From: Nocardioides conyzicola | GTDB lineage: Bacteria; Actinomycetota; Actinomycetes; Propionibacteriales; Nocardioidaceae | Length of the DNA stretch: 64,000 nucleotides | Reading direction: 5' to 3' | NCBI RefSeq assembly: GCF_039543825.1 | Contig: NZ_BAABKM010000001.1 | Span: 496,001 to 560,000 of the forward strand | Program-made: the position numbers and the translations under genes | Notes under the pieces: generated by a model | The model's input: only the letters and a program-made list of their open reading frames with translations | Told to the model about the DNA's origin: nothing | Databases searched by the model: none | In this document: piece after piece, positions 7,430 to 16,130 of the stretch | Numbering within the stretch: the first letter of the stretch is position 1 | Layout: each line of letters begins with the position of its first letter

Positions 7430-9358
7430 TCAGACCAGGTCGACCTCGGCGTACGCCGCCCCGTCGGCCAGCGCCGCGTAGCCGGGACCACGGTCGAAGA
7501 AGGCCTCGGACCCGGCCGGGCGGGCGGCCCGCTCGGCGGTCGTCGCGGCCTCGTCGTACGACAGCGAGTCGTCCTCGAGCGAGCCGGTGAGGACCACGCC
7601 GTACGCCGTGAGCGCGGCCTGCGGCGAGACCTTCCGCCAGACGACGTCGCGGACGACCAGCGCGGGGTCGCGGTCGAGCGGGTTGCCCCAGCCGCCACCG
7701 CCGGTGGTGCGGATCCGGATCACCTCGCCGGCCGCGACCGGCTCGGCGTCGGCGAGGGCGTCGACCTCGCGCTCGTTCGGGCCGCCGGCGTCGATGACGA
7801 CCTGGAACGGCTGGCCCGCGAGCCCGCCCTTCACGCCCCAGCAGGCCAGGATCGACCGGTCCGCGATGGACATGAAGTGGCCGTCCTTGAGCATCCGGAT
7901 GTGCTTCTCGTAGCCGAGGCCGCCGCGGAACTGACCGGCTCCCCCGCTGTCCATGGCCAGCGACAGCGACTCCACCCGGAAGGGGAAGCGCGCCTCGGTG
8001 AACTCGGAGGGCAGGTTGCGCGAGTCGGGGACGACGTGGATCGTGTCCTCGCCGTCGGCGTAGTAGCGGCCGCCGGAGCCGCCACCGAGGACCTCGCGCA
8101 TCAGGTAGGGCCGGCCCTCGAGGTCGTCGCCGTAGACGCCGGTGTAGCGGATCGTCTCCTGGTCGGCGGGCATCCGGCCGTCGACGGCCTTGGCGACCAC
8201 GCCGGCGAGCACGCCGAGCAGCCGCAGGATCACGAAGGTGCGCGCGTTGGTCGGCGCCGGGAAGACCGGCGTGAGCAGGGTGCCGGGCGGCGGGAAGCGC
8301 ATCTCGATCAGCGGCACGATGCCCTCGTTGACGTCGAGCTCGGCCATCCGCTCGGGGTCCTTCGCGAGGTTGCGCAGGATCGGGGCGAGCCACTTCTTCA
8401 GGAAGACGCCGTCGCTGTAGTCGCCGCAGTGGTTGATCGGGCCCTTGGCCTGCGGCGAGGTGCCGCCGAAGTCGAGGATCAGCCGCTCGCCGTCGGGGTC
8501 GTCGGCGGGCGTCCGGGTGAGGGTGATCCGCTGGGTGTGCAGCATCGGCTCGTCGACGCCGTCGTGCTCGGCGTAGTCCTCCCAGACCCACTCCCCGACC
8601 GGGATCTGGCTGAGGATCTCGCGGCGGTAGGTCTCGGTGGTGCGCGAGATGATCGCGTCGAAGCACGACTCGACCGTGGCGACGCCGTACCGGTCGAAGA
8701 GCTCGCCGAGCCGTCTCGCTCCCATCAGGCAGGCCGAGCACTCGGCGTCGAGGTCGGCGGCCAGCGACTCGGGCATGCGCGAGTTGCGGGTCATGATGCT
8801 GAGCGCCGCCTTGTTGGGCACGCCCGCGTCCCAGAGCCGGATCGGCGGGACCATCAGGCCCTCCTCGAAGACGCTGGTGGCGTTGGAGGGCATCGAGCCG
8901 GGCACGGCGCCGCCGATGTCGTCGTGGTGCCCGAAGGCCTGGACGAACGCGACGACCCTGCCCTCGGAGAAGACCGGGACCGTGACGCAGAGGTCGGGCA
9001 GGTGGCCGATGCCGCCCTCGGAGCGGTAGACGTCGTTGTGGAAGAAGACGTCGCCGGGCTGCATCTCGTCGATCGGGAAGTCGCGGGCGACGGGGTGGAC
9101 GAGGGCGGAGTACGAGCGGCCGGTGAGCTTGCGCAGCAGCCGGTCGTGGATGCCCGCGCGGAAGTCGTGGGCGTCGCGGATCATCGGGCTGCGGCTGGTG
9201 CGCCCGATCGCGGTCTCGACCTCCATCTCGACGCTCGCCAGGGAGCCCTGGACGATCTCGACGAGGACCGGGTCGGCGCTCGCGCCCTGGTCGTCGGTGA
9301 GGTGGCCGAACGGGAAGTCGGTCGGTGCCCTGCGGCTCTCGCCGGTGGTCGCGCTCAT
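7430..9358 (-). CDS. hyuB: Hydantoinase B / oxoprolinase family subunit
   Basis: A 642-residue HyuB-type subunit. Recognisable stretches are DPVLVEIVQGSLASVEMEVE at the start, RSPMIRDAHDF, PGDVFFHNDVY, GHLPDLCVTVPVF, HHDDIGGAVPGSM and, near the end, RIRTTGGGGWGNPLDRD. HyuA and HyuB form ATP-dependent hydrolases or carboxylases (N-methylhydantoinase, 5-oxoprolinase, acetone or acetophenone carboxylase); the subclass cannot be settled by eye. The ATG overlaps the hyuA stop by four bases, so it is the second gene of the amidohydrolase-hyuA-hyuB operon. Cyclic amide (hydantoin-like) cleavage suits the neighbouring deaminase-like gene. Confidence 0.92.
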   Translation of the reverse strand: MSATTGESRRAPTDFPFGHLTDDQGASADPVLVEIVQGSLASVEMEVETAIGRTSRSPMIRDAHDFRAGIHDRLLRKLTGRSYSALVHPVARDFPIDEMQPGDVFFHNDVYRSEGGIGHLPDLCVTVPVFSEGRVVAFVQAFGHHDDIGGAVPGSMPSNATSVFEEGLMVPPIRLWDAGVPNKAALSIMTRNSRMPESLAADLDAECSACLMGARRLGELFDRYGVATVESCFDAIISRTTETYRREILSQIPVGEWVWEDYAEHDGVDEPMLHTQRITLTRTPADDPDGERLILDFGGTSPQAKGPINHCGDYSDGVFLKKWLAPILRNLAKDPERMAELDVNEGIVPLIEMRFPPPGTLLTPVFPAPTNARTFVILRLLGVLAGVVAKAVDGRMPADQETIRYTGVYGDDLEGRPYLMREVLGGGSGGRYYADGEDTIHVVPDSRNLPSEFTEARFPFRVESLSLAMDSGGAGQFRGGLGYEKHIRMLKDGHFMSIADRSILACWGVKGGLAGQPFQVVIDAGGPNEREVDALADAEPVAAGEVIRIRTTGGGGWGNPLDRDPALVVRDVVWRKVSPQAALTAYGVVLTGSLEDDSLSYDEAATTAERAARPAGSEAFFDRGPGYAALADGAAYAEVDLV

Positions 9359-11463
9359 GCGTCGCTCCTGGTCACGATGATGTTGAGGTACTCGTCGACG
9401 CGGGCGGTGAAGCCCGGGTGCAGCGGCACCGTGGACCCGAACTCCTCGATGATCGCCGGGCCGGTCACGACCGTGCCCGGTGGCAGGTCGGCTCGCCAGA
9501 GCACCGGCGCCTCGACGTACCCCTCTCCTGCGTCGAAGCACACACGTCTCGTCGAGTCGGGACCTGTGACGCTCGAGTCGGGACTTCTGTCCGCCGAAAC
9601 TCCGGACTCAACCGTCAGAAGTCCCGACTCGACCTTCTGGATCTCCGGGCGCTGGATCGGGCCGATGCCGGACACCCGGAGGTTGACCCACTCGACCTGC
9701 TGGGTGGGGTCGCCGGAGAAGTCGTAGCCGTACGTCGCGCGGTGCTCGGCGTGGAAGGCGTCCGCGACCGCGGTCGGGTCGAGCTCGCCCTCGCCGACGG
9801 GCACCCGCACCTCGAAGGCCTGGCCGAAGTAGCGCAGGTCGGCGGTGCGGACGAACTGGTGCTCCGCGGGTGCGAAGCCCTCCTTGGCCAGCGCCTCCGC
9901 TGCCTGGGCGGCGAGACCGTCGAAGATGCCGGTCACGGCGACCGGGTCGAGCTGCTCCGCCAGCGTCACGTGGGTCCGCACGTAGTCGTTCTTGACGTCG
10001 ACCGTCAGCAGGCCGAACGCCGAGACGTTGCCCGGGTTGGGCGGGACCAGCACGGCCGGCAGGCCGAGCACGTCGACGAGCCGGCACAGGAGCAGCGAGC
10101 CCGAGCCGCCGAAGGTGGTGAGCGTGAAGTCGCGTACGTCGAGCCCGCGCTTGACCGTGACCTGGCGCAGGGCGTTGGCCTGGTTCCACGCCGAGATCTC
10201 GAGGACGCCGGACGCGCACGCCTCGGGCGTCATCCCGAGCTCGCGCGCCAGGGCCTCGATGCCGGCGTGGGCCGCGTCGACGTCCAGCGGGATCTCACCG
10301 CCGAGCAGGTGCGGAGGGATCCGGCCGAGGAAGACGTGAGCGTCGGTGATGGTGACCTCGGTGCCGCCCTTGCCGTAGCAGATCGGGCCGGGGTCGGCGC
10401 CGGCCGACTGCGGGCCCACCTTGAGCGTGCCCTCGGGCGAGAGCCAGGCGATCGAGCCGCCTCCCGCGCCGACGGTGACGACGTCGATCATCGGGATCTT
10501 CGACGGGAACGCGCCGACGGAGCCCTCAGTCGTCAGCGTCGGCTCGCCGTCGATGACCACCGAAACGTCGGTCGACGTACCACCGCCGTCGGAGGTCAGC
10601 ACCTTGTCGAACCCGGCGACCTGCGCGATCAGCGCAGCCCCGAGCGCGCCGGCCGCGGGGCCGGAGAGCACGGTGGTGATCGGCTGGTGCACGACCTCGT
10701 CGGCGGAGAGCACGCCGCCGTTGGACTTCATCACGTAGAACGGGATGACCCGGTCGTCGAGCTGCTCGAGGCGCGTCTTGATGTTGGTGACGTACGCCGA
10801 GAGCCGCGGCTTGACGGCCGCGTCGACGAGGGTCGTCATCGCCCGCTCGTACTCGCGGTACTCGCGCAGCACCTGGCTCGACAGCGACACCACGGCGTCG
10901 GGGTGCTCCTCGGTGAGGATCGCGCGCATCCGCTCCTCGTGGACCGGGTTGGCGTAGGCGTGCAGGAAGCAGACACCGAGGGTGTTGACGTCCTGCGCCC
11001 TGAACCAGCGGGCGACCGCGCGCGCACCGTCCTCGTCGAACGGCCGCACCTCGTCGCCGTTGACGTCGAGGCGACCCTCGACGCCCTTGACCCGGTCACG
11101 GGGCACGATGCGCTCCGGCTTCACCCAGAAGTAGGAGTTGCCGTAGCCGTCGGGCACGGACTGCCGAGCGATCTCGAGCATCGCCTCGTAGCCGGTGTTG
11201 GTGATGAACCCGAGCCGGTCGACCTTGCCCTCGAGCAGCTGGTTGGTGGCGACCGTGGTGCCGTGGCTGACCGCGTCGATGTCGGCCCCGGTCGCGCCGA
11301 GCAGGCCGAGAACCTTGTCGATGCCCGCCAGGAAGCCGTCGGCCGGGTTGCTCGGCGTCGACGGCGTCTTCGTGGTCACCAGCTCGCCGCTGTCCTCGTC
11401 GAAGGCGACCACGTCGGTGAACGTGCCGCCCGTGTCGATGCCGATCCGGATCCGCCGGGTCAT
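9355..11463 (-). CDS. hyuA: Hydantoinase A / oxoprolinase family ATPase subunit
   Basis: A 702-residue HyuA subunit with the actin-like ATPase fold: IGIDTGGTFTDVVAFDED at the N-terminus, SHGTTVATNQLLEGKVDRLGF, LTSDGGGTSTDVSVV and VTVGAGGGSIAW. AGGAG precedes ATG 11463 and the start overlaps the amidohydrolase stop. Residues about 611-637, between RPEIQKVESG and CFDAGEGYVEAPV, are encoded by a palindromic insertion (separate entry) that keeps the reading frame. The residues it adds (VESG, VSADRSPDSS, TGPDSTRR) are low-complexity and polar, as expected of a surface-loop insertion near the C-terminal domain. The enzyme may therefore still work. Confidence 0.92.
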   Translation of the reverse strand: MTRRIRIGIDTGGTFTDVVAFDEDSGELVTTKTPSTPSNPADGFLAGIDKVLGLLGATGADIDAVSHGTTVATNQLLEGKVDRLGFITNTGYEAMLEIARQSVPDGYGNSYFWVKPERIVPRDRVKGVEGRLDVNGDEVRPFDEDGARAVARWFRAQDVNTLGVCFLHAYANPVHEERMRAILTEEHPDAVVSLSSQVLREYREYERAMTTLVDAAVKPRLSAYVTNIKTRLEQLDDRVIPFYVMKSNGGVLSADEVVHQPITTVLSGPAAGALGAALIAQVAGFDKVLTSDGGGTSTDVSVVIDGEPTLTTEGSVGAFPSKIPMIDVVTVGAGGGSIAWLSPEGTLKVGPQSAGADPGPICYGKGGTEVTITDAHVFLGRIPPHLLGGEIPLDVDAAHAGIEALARELGMTPEACASGVLEISAWNQANALRQVTVKRGLDVRDFTLTTFGGSGSLLLCRLVDVLGLPAVLVPPNPGNVSAFGLLTVDVKNDYVRTHVTLAEQLDPVAVTGIFDGLAAQAAEALAKEGFAPAEHQFVRTADLRYFGQAFEVRVPVGEGELDPTAVADAFHAEHRATYGYDFSGDPTQQVEWVNLRVSGIGPIQRPEIQKVESGLLTVESGVSADRSPDSSVTGPDSTRRVCFDAGEGYVEAPVLWRADLPPGTVVTGPAIIEEFGSTVPLHPGFTARVDEYLNIIVTRSDA
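9552..9632. repeat. In-frame palindromic insertion inside hyuA
   Basis: Two perfect 17-base arms, TCGAGTCGGGACTTCTG at 9573-9589 and its exact reverse complement at 9616-9632, flank a 26-base centre that contains a further 5-bp stem (GTCCG 9589-9593 with CGGAC 9603-9607). A third, direct copy of the arm's first 12 bases (TCGAGTCGGGAC) lies at 9552-9563, 21 bases before the left arm. The element is 81 bp or a little longer, a multiple of three, and contains no stop in the hyuA frame. This resembles protein-coding palindromic elements such as the Rickettsia RPE; whether it is repeated elsewhere in the genome cannot be seen here. Confidence 0.75.
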
Positions 11464-12710
11464 GAGTTCTCCTGCTCCAGGTGGGCCAAGTGGAAGGTGG
11501 TGCTGGACGTCGAGCTCGCGACCAGCCTGCCCGACGCGACGACGTACGCCGGCGCCTCGTGGTGCGTGAGCACGGCCCGCAGGCCGGCGTGGTGGTGGAC
11601 GACCAGGTCGGCGTTGCCGCCCTGCTCCAGGCGGTGGCCGACGATCCCGAGGACCCGGGCCGCGGTGGTGGTGACGGCGTCGTACACGAGGTCGATGCCA
11701 GCGGTGTCGACCGCCTCCAGGGCGTGGGCCGCGAGGAACGCCACCTCGACCATGTTGTGCCGGCCGAACGGGTAGTAGGCGTCCTCGATGTCGTCCTGGC
11801 CGAGCGCGACCGGCAGCCCCATCGCGGTCAGCTCGCGCACCGGCAGGTGCAGCGGGCCGGTGTGCGGGTCGCTGACGAAGCCCAGGCCGGCGCGCCGGGC
11901 GATCCCCGCGAGCCGTTCGAGGGAGGGCCGGGGGTAGAGGCCGACCGCGCGGGCGTGGTTGGCCACCCCGCGCCCGACGAGTCCGTGCTCGAGCATCGCG
12001 GCGGCCAGCATCTCCGTGGTCCGCAGGCCCGGGTCCCCGGCGTCGTCGACGAGCATCGCGACCCGGCGGTCGTGGGCGGCGGCGAGGGCGCACATCCGGC
12101 GGACGTGCTCGCGGGCCTCGGCGTCGGTGTGCTCGATCCAGGGGATGCCGCCGACGACGTCCGCGCCCAGGTCGACGGCCTCGCGCACGAGGTCCTCGGC
12201 GCCGGGGTCGCAGAGCAGGCCGTCCTGCGGGAACGCGACCACCTGCAGGTCGACCACGCCGCGGAGCTCGTCGCGCAGCGTCAGCAGCGGGATCACGCCC
12301 TCCAGCCCCGCCCGGGTGTCGACGTCGGCGAAGGCGAGCACGTGGCGGACGCCGTACCGCACCGCCTCCATGACCGCCCGACGGGCGTTGACCGCGATCC
12401 AGGTCCGGTCGTAGCCGGCCTTCACCGCCGACGCGAGCTCGATGGAGGTGCGGGCCGAGCCCATGTCGCCCGAGGTGTACGCCGTCAGCGCGGCGTCGCC
12501 GATCCGGTCCAGCGTGTGCACCTTGTCGAGGTGCATGTGCCCGTTGGCGAAGCTCTCGGTGACCAGGCCACCGGCGGCGTCCAGCTCCACGGCACCGCTG
12601 ACGCGGTCCTGGGTCACGGCGCTGATGCGGCCGTCGTCGACCGCGACGTGCCAGCGGCCGTCCCGTCCACGGAGCGTCGCGTCCGCGACGACGAGCTTAT
12701 GGGTGGGCAC
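11460..12710 (-). CDS. Amidohydrolase, cytosine deaminase-like
   Basis: About 416 residues of a metal-dependent amidohydrolase. The N-terminal zinc-binding HxH appears in FANGHMHLDKV; later motifs are IPWIEHTDAEAREHV, MLVDDAGDPGLRTTEM, GFVSDPHTGPLHLPV and VALGQDDIEDAYYPFGRHNM, the last being the cytosine deaminase-type signature with the catalytic Asp. It should hydrolyse the amidine or amide of a cyclic nitrogen compound, e.g. a pyrimidine or triazine. GTG 12710 was chosen (VPTHKLVVADATLRG); an ATG at 12770 is open but gives an atypical leader. It is the first gene of the operon with hyuA and hyuB, linked by a four-base overlap. Confidence 0.87.
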   Translation of the reverse strand: MPTHKLVVADATLRGRDGRWHVAVDDGRISAVTQDRVSGAVELDAAGGLVTESFANGHMHLDKVHTLDRIGDAALTAYTSGDMGSARTSIELASAVKAGYDRTWIAVNARRAVMEAVRYGVRHVLAFADVDTRAGLEGVIPLLTLRDELRGVVDLQVVAFPQDGLLCDPGAEDLVREAVDLGADVVGGIPWIEHTDAEAREHVRRMCALAAAHDRRVAMLVDDAGDPGLRTTEMLAAAMLEHGLVGRGVANHARAVGLYPRPSLERLAGIARRAGLGFVSDPHTGPLHLPVRELTAMGLPVALGQDDIEDAYYPFGRHNMVEVAFLAAHALEAVDTAGIDLVYDAVTTTAARVLGIVGHRLEQGGNADLVVHHHAGLRAVLTHHEAPAYVVASGRLVASSTSSTTFHLAHLEQENS

Positions 12711-12809
12711 GACTCGATTCAACCGGCCCCGGTGCGGCCCGGCCACGGCAGACCTTGCCGACGAACCCATCCCGGTCCGGCAACCTCTGCCAGCGGGCCA
12801 CCACCACCG

Positions 12810-13481
12810 TCAGGCGTCGGGCGCCCGTTCGTTGTAGATGCCCGCCTCTTCCTGGCCGGTCATCGCCTGGATCGCGCGCATGATCTCGTCGGTGACCTCG
12901 CGGCGGGCGCGGCCGAGCGGCACCCCGTCGTACCGTCCGGCGACCTCGATCGGCTTCCCGAAGGCGACGGTGACGGGGACGACCTTGGGGAAGCGGGCGC
13001 CGACGGGCTGCAGCTTCTCGGTGCCGGTGATCCCGACGGGGACGACCGGCACGCCGGCGGTCAGCGCCAGGTGGGCGACGCCGGTGCGGCCGCGGTAGAG
13101 GCGGCCGTCGCGCGACCGGGTGCCCTCGGGGTAGAGACCGAACGCGTCCCCGCGGCCGAGCACCTCGAGCGCGGTGTCGAGGCTGGCGATCGCGGCCCGC
13201 GGGTCGTCGCGGTCGACCGGCAGCATGCCCATGCCCTCGAACCACGCCTTCTGCAGCGTGCCCTTGATCCCGCCGCCGGCGAAGTAGTCGGACTTGGCCA
13301 GGAAGTGGACCTTGCGCGGCGCCACGATCGGGATCACCAGGGAGTCGGCGAAGCTCAGGTGGTTGCTCGCCAGGAGGACGGCCCCCGTGCGCGGCACGTT
13401 GTCGAGGCCGGTCACCGTCGGCCGCCAGACCAGCTTCGCGACGGGCGGGACGACCGCGTGCAGGACGGCGTACATGACCAC
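12810..13481 (-). CDS. Lysophospholipid acyltransferase (PlsC-like)
   Basis: A 223-residue acyltransferase that should transfer an acyl chain to lysophosphatidic acid or a related acceptor at the membrane. The HX4D motif is NHLSFAD, and later motifs are GMGMLPVDRDD and LYPEGTRSRDG, followed by GVPVVPVGITGTEKLQP. An N-terminal hydrophobic stretch is followed by VWRPTVTGLDNVP, typical of actinobacterial paralogues next to unrelated genes. GTG 13481 is the farthest start; ATG 13475 two codons later is equally possible. It stands alone. Confidence 0.9.
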   Translation of the reverse strand: MVMYAVLHAVVPPVAKLVWRPTVTGLDNVPRTGAVLLASNHLSFADSLVIPIVAPRKVHFLAKSDYFAGGGIKGTLQKAWFEGMGMLPVDRDDPRAAIASLDTALEVLGRGDAFGLYPEGTRSRDGRLYRGRTGVAHLALTAGVPVVPVGITGTEKLQPVGARFPKVVPVTVAFGKPIEVAGRYDGVPLGRARREVTDEIMRAIQAMTGQEEAGIYNERAPDA

Positions 13482-13581
13482 GCGTCCAGTGTCGTGGTTA
13501 CCCGTCGGTCAGCCGATTCTCCGTCTCACCCCTCGTGGGAGCACGGCCACCGGATCCCCGGAACCGGGAGATCCCTCGCGG

Positions 13582-14256
13582 TCAGCTGCGGGTGCCCGAG
13601 ACCCAGCGTGCGTTGACGACGACGTTGGACTGGTAGCCGCCCCGGCTCGAGTCGTAGGCGCCGCCGCAGGTCACCAGGTTGAGCTCGCGCCGACCCGTCC
13701 CGCCGTACACGAGCCGGGCCGGGAAGTCGGCGTTCGCGTAGGTGGTGATGGAGCGGACGGCGTACGTGACGCTGCTGCCGTCGTCGAGCCGGACCTGGAT
13801 CCGGTCGCCGGCCGCCAGCTGGGTGAGCCGGGCGAAGACCGCCGGCCCGTCGACCGAGTCGACGTGCCCCAGGATCACCGCGGTGCCGTGGGCGCCGGGA
13901 GGTGGGCCCAGGTGGTACCAGCCCGCCAGCGACGGGTCCGCCGGCACCTCGACCTCCCCGTCGGGCTGCAGCCCGAGCCGGAGCAGCCGCGAGCTGACCT
14001 CGATGCCGGGGATGCCGAGCCTGACGGGCTGCGGTGGCGGGGCGGCGTGCTTCCGCGGCCCCTGCTCCGCCGGCAGCTCCGGCTGCTGCGTGGACGCGAG
14101 CGGTGGCGCGGAGGTCTGCGAGACCTCCGCGCCCTCGGTCGGCGTCGAGCCGTCCGCCGCCCACATGACCAGGCACCCGGCGCCGATCAGCGCCAGCGCG
14201 GCCGCGGCCACGCGCCACGGGGTGCTCGACCCCCGGGCGCGGTGCGCGCGGCTCAC
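13582..14256 (-). CDS. Class F sortase
   Basis: A 224-residue extracytoplasmic cysteine transpeptidase. An N-terminal membrane anchor (VAAAALALIGAGCLVMWAA) is followed by a Thr/Pro/Ala-rich linker and a sortase barrel from VRLGIPGIEVSSRL. The catalytic His is in AVILGHVDSVDGPAVF, the Cys in LNLVTCGGAYD, and the Arg probably in SSRGGYQSNV. Class F sortases are the actinobacterial housekeeping type and join LPxTG-like substrates to the cell surface. It overlaps the upstream surface-protein gene by four bases (ATGA), so that protein is its probable dedicated substrate. Confidence 0.92.
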   Translation of the reverse strand: MSRAHRARGSSTPWRVAAAALALIGAGCLVMWAADGSTPTEGAEVSQTSAPPLASTQQPELPAEQGPRKHAAPPPQPVRLGIPGIEVSSRLLRLGLQPDGEVEVPADPSLAGWYHLGPPPGAHGTAVILGHVDSVDGPAVFARLTQLAAGDRIQVRLDDGSSVTYAVRSITTYANADFPARLVYGGTGRRELNLVTCGGAYDSSRGGYQSNVVVNARWVSGTRS

Positions 14257-15293
14257 GAGTCGGGCAGGTCGGTCCGTCGAGAGCCCCGTACGGCGGCGAC
14301 GCCCGCAGCGGCGAGCGCGACCAGGCCGAGCATCAGCCAGCCGGTCCCGCTGGGTCCGCCGGGGAGCTCACCCGTGCGCGGGTGCCCGGTCGGGATCGGG
14401 GTGTCGCCACCCGGGCCACCCGGGCCACCCGGACCGCCGGGACCGTTGGGGCCCGGTGCACCAGGGCTGCTGGACGTGGGAGTGCCGGGCGACGGAGACG
14501 CGGACGCCCCGGAGCCGGGTCCGCTGGTCGACGACGGCGAGGCGCTCGGCGTCGGTGACGCGCTCGGCGTGGCGGCGGGCGCGGCGCAGGTGGGCCGGGT
14601 GATCGTGTTGGAGTCGAGCGTGACCGCGCCGTTGCGGGCCAGCATCCGGCCCTCGACGGTGGCGCTGGTCTGCAGGGTGATGCTGGTGCGGGCCAGCACC
14701 GACCCGACGAACTGGGTCGTGGTCCCGATGGTGGCCGAGCTGCCGACCTGCCAGAACACCCGGCACGCCTGGGCACCTCCGACCAGCTGGACCCGGCTGC
14801 TCGTGGCGGTGATCAGCGTCGAGCCCGCCTGGAAGACGAAGACCGCGTCGGGGTCGCCCTGGGCGTCCAGCCGGACGGTCCCGGTCAGCGCCATCCCGCT
14901 GGCCGCGGAGTAGACGCCCGGGACCAGGGTCCGGCCGCCGAGGTTCTTGCTGCTCACGTCGACGACGGGGCCGCGACCGGCGGCGTCGTTGTACGCCGTC
15001 GTGAGGTCGTCCTTGGCCTGGAGGGCCGGCGCGTCGGCGGCGTGGATGGTCCCGGCGTTGACGATGCCGGGCGGGAAGCCGGTGACCGCGGTGCCCGGGC
15101 TGACCCCGACGCTGCCGCTGATGACGCTGGGACCCGTGTTGGTGACGGTCGTGCCGGCGAGCACGGCGTACGGTCCCGCCGTCCCGAGTCCCACGCGTGG
15201 CTGGGCGGCGACGGCAGCGCCGTCGAGCGAGAGGACCACGACCACGGCACTGGCCGTGGCGATGAACGGCAGCACAAGTTTTCGGTAGGACAT
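14253..15293 (-). CDS. DUF3494 ice-binding-like surface protein with sorting signal
   Basis: A 346-residue secreted protein. A signal peptide (residues about 1-30: MSYRKLVLPFIATASAVVVV) is followed by a DUF3494 beta-solenoid with GTAGPYAVLAGTTVTNTGPS, VSPGTAVTGFPPG, YNDAAGR and LVPGVYSA, as in ice-binding proteins and adhesins. A Ser/Pro/Gly linker with five GGP-type repeats leads to HPRTGE, a hydrophobic helix (WLMLGLVALAAAGVAAV) and RGSRR: a cell-wall sorting signal in which the Leu of LPxTG is His. It is coupled to the class F sortase. Adhesion or ice binding are the family roles; the sequence alone does not choose between them. Confidence 0.88.
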   Translation of the reverse strand: MSYRKLVLPFIATASAVVVVLSLDGAAVAAQPRVGLGTAGPYAVLAGTTVTNTGPSVISGSVGVSPGTAVTGFPPGIVNAGTIHAADAPALQAKDDLTTAYNDAAGRGPVVDVSSKNLGGRTLVPGVYSAASGMALTGTVRLDAQGDPDAVFVFQAGSTLITATSSRVQLVGGAQACRVFWQVGSSATIGTTTQFVGSVLARTSITLQTSATVEGRMLARNGAVTLDSNTITRPTCAAPAATPSASPTPSASPSSTSGPGSGASASPSPGTPTSSSPGAPGPNGPGGPGGPGGPGGDTPIPTGHPRTGELPGGPSGTGWLMLGLVALAAAGVAAVRGSRRTDLPDS

Positions 15294-15405
15294 GCCATCT
15301 CCGAGCGTTTGCCGGAAGGCAACACCTCGGGAGGTTCAAATGTCATCGAGTCCGGATATCTCGACCTTACGTCGAGATCACGCGAAATACTCACTCCAAA
15401 AGGGT
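15294..15405. other. Leader region upstream of the DUF3494 gene
   Basis: Noncoding and somewhat AT-richer than its surroundings. It holds the 5' region of the surface-protein gene (which reads leftward), including a purine-rich stretch just upstream of its start at 15293. No convincing gene is present. Confidence 0.4.
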
Positions 15406-15442
15406 GAAGGGCCCTCGAGAGTATGAGTCCCAAGGGCCCTTC
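15406..15442. terminator. GGGCCC hairpin, copy 1
   Basis: Stem GAAGGGCCCT (15406-15415) with AGGGCCCTTC (15433-15442), 10 perfect base pairs, the loop containing GTATGAG. No T-tract follows, so it could be a terminator of the actinobacterial type, a protein-binding dyad or an RNA structure. The equivalent hairpin in copy 2 is longer. Confidence 0.6.
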
Positions 15443-15681
15443 GGTTGATCGGTATCGATGACGCTCCCGATCGACTGCTCTTCTCCTCCGGCCCCGGCGG
15501 CGTCGTCATCTCGCCGTCGCGATCACTCCCCGGCAAGCCGGTTCGTTCACGTGTGGACCTTCGTCTCCGAGCTGTCCCGCCTCCCGTTGCCGGAGGACGT
15601 GAGAGAAGTTCTATGCCCTGCGGAACGGGCTGCGCAAGACCTTTCGGGAACATTCTCCTGGTTCCACCGAAAGTCACCGAC

Positions 15682-15733
15682 TTGTCCACAGAACCGACCG
15701 GGGTTGTCCACAGAAAACGCCCAGATCCCCACA
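15682..15733 (+). promoter_or_regulatory. DnaA-box-like cluster, copy 1
   Basis: Two exact TTGTCCACA nonamers (15682-15690 and 15704-15712), the DnaA-box consensus reported for high-GC actinobacteria, spaced 22 bp apart start to start (about two helical turns), plus a degenerate TCCCCACA at 15726-15733. DnaA binding is inferred from the motif only. The usual dnaA/dnaN neighbours of an origin are absent. Confidence 0.5.
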
Positions 15734-15777
15734 GTTGACCGGGATTGACCGCCACGGCAGATGGTCCGGAAATGGAC

Positions 15778-15814
15778 GAAGGGCCCTTGCGAGTATGAGT
15801 CGCAAGGGCCCTTC
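15778..15814. terminator. GGGCCC hairpin, copy 2
   Basis: A perfect 15-bp stem, GAAGGGCCCTTGCGA (15778-15792) with TCGCAAGGGCCCTTC (15800-15814), closed by the 7-base loop GTATGAG. The loop is identical in copy 1 although the adjacent stem bases differ, and in copy 2 the differing bases are still paired, which suggests the structure matters. Confidence 0.65.
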
Positions 15815-16053
15815 AGGTGACCGGTACCGGTGACGCTTCCGGTCGACACACTCGTCGTCTCCGGTCCCAGCGGCCTCGTCACCCAGCCGCCGCGATCACT
15901 CCCCGGCAAGCCGGTTCGTTCACGTGTGGACCCTCGTCTTCGAGCTGTCCCGCCTCCCGTTGCCGGAGGGCGTGGGAGAAGTTCTATGCCCTCCGGGAAT
16001 CGGCGCACAAGGGGTTCGCGCAACATTCTTCCGGTTCCACCGGAAATGGCCGG

Positions 16054-16130
16054 TTGCTCCACAGATCCGCCTCCGTGGTCCACAGACGGAGGCCCGATTC
16101 CCACAGGTTTTCCACCGGTGCTGTGGATAC
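16054..16130. promoter_or_regulatory. Degenerate DnaA-box-like cluster, copy 2
   Basis: Several TCCACA-type motifs: TTGCTCCACA from 16054, TGGTCCACA around 16077, TTCCCACA near 16098, TTTTCCACC near 16108 and the inverse of GTATCCACA at 16122-16130. None is a perfect actinobacterial consensus, so this copy looks like a weakened version of the cluster in copy 1. Confidence 0.4.

Larger units (their letters stand above)
15406..15777. repeat. 372-bp tandem duplication, copy 1
   Basis: First copy of a diverged 372-bp tandem unit. Both copies open with a GAAGGGCCCT hairpin, share long near-identical blocks (for example GATCACTCCCCGGCAAGCCG at 15521-15540 and 15893-15912, and AAGTTCTATGCCCT near the middle), and end with a cluster of TCCACA-type motifs. 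The copy-to-copy offset is 372 bases at every block I checked, so there is almost no net insertion or deletion between copies. No reading frame here looks like a gene: the short frames on both strands lack ribosome sites and family resemblance. Confidence 0.85.

Noticed and set aside
7220..9727. 835-codon open frame opposite hyuB and hyuA
   Set aside because: An antisense shadow of two clearly coding genes; its product is composed of Arg, Gly, Val and Asp stretches with no family resemblance.
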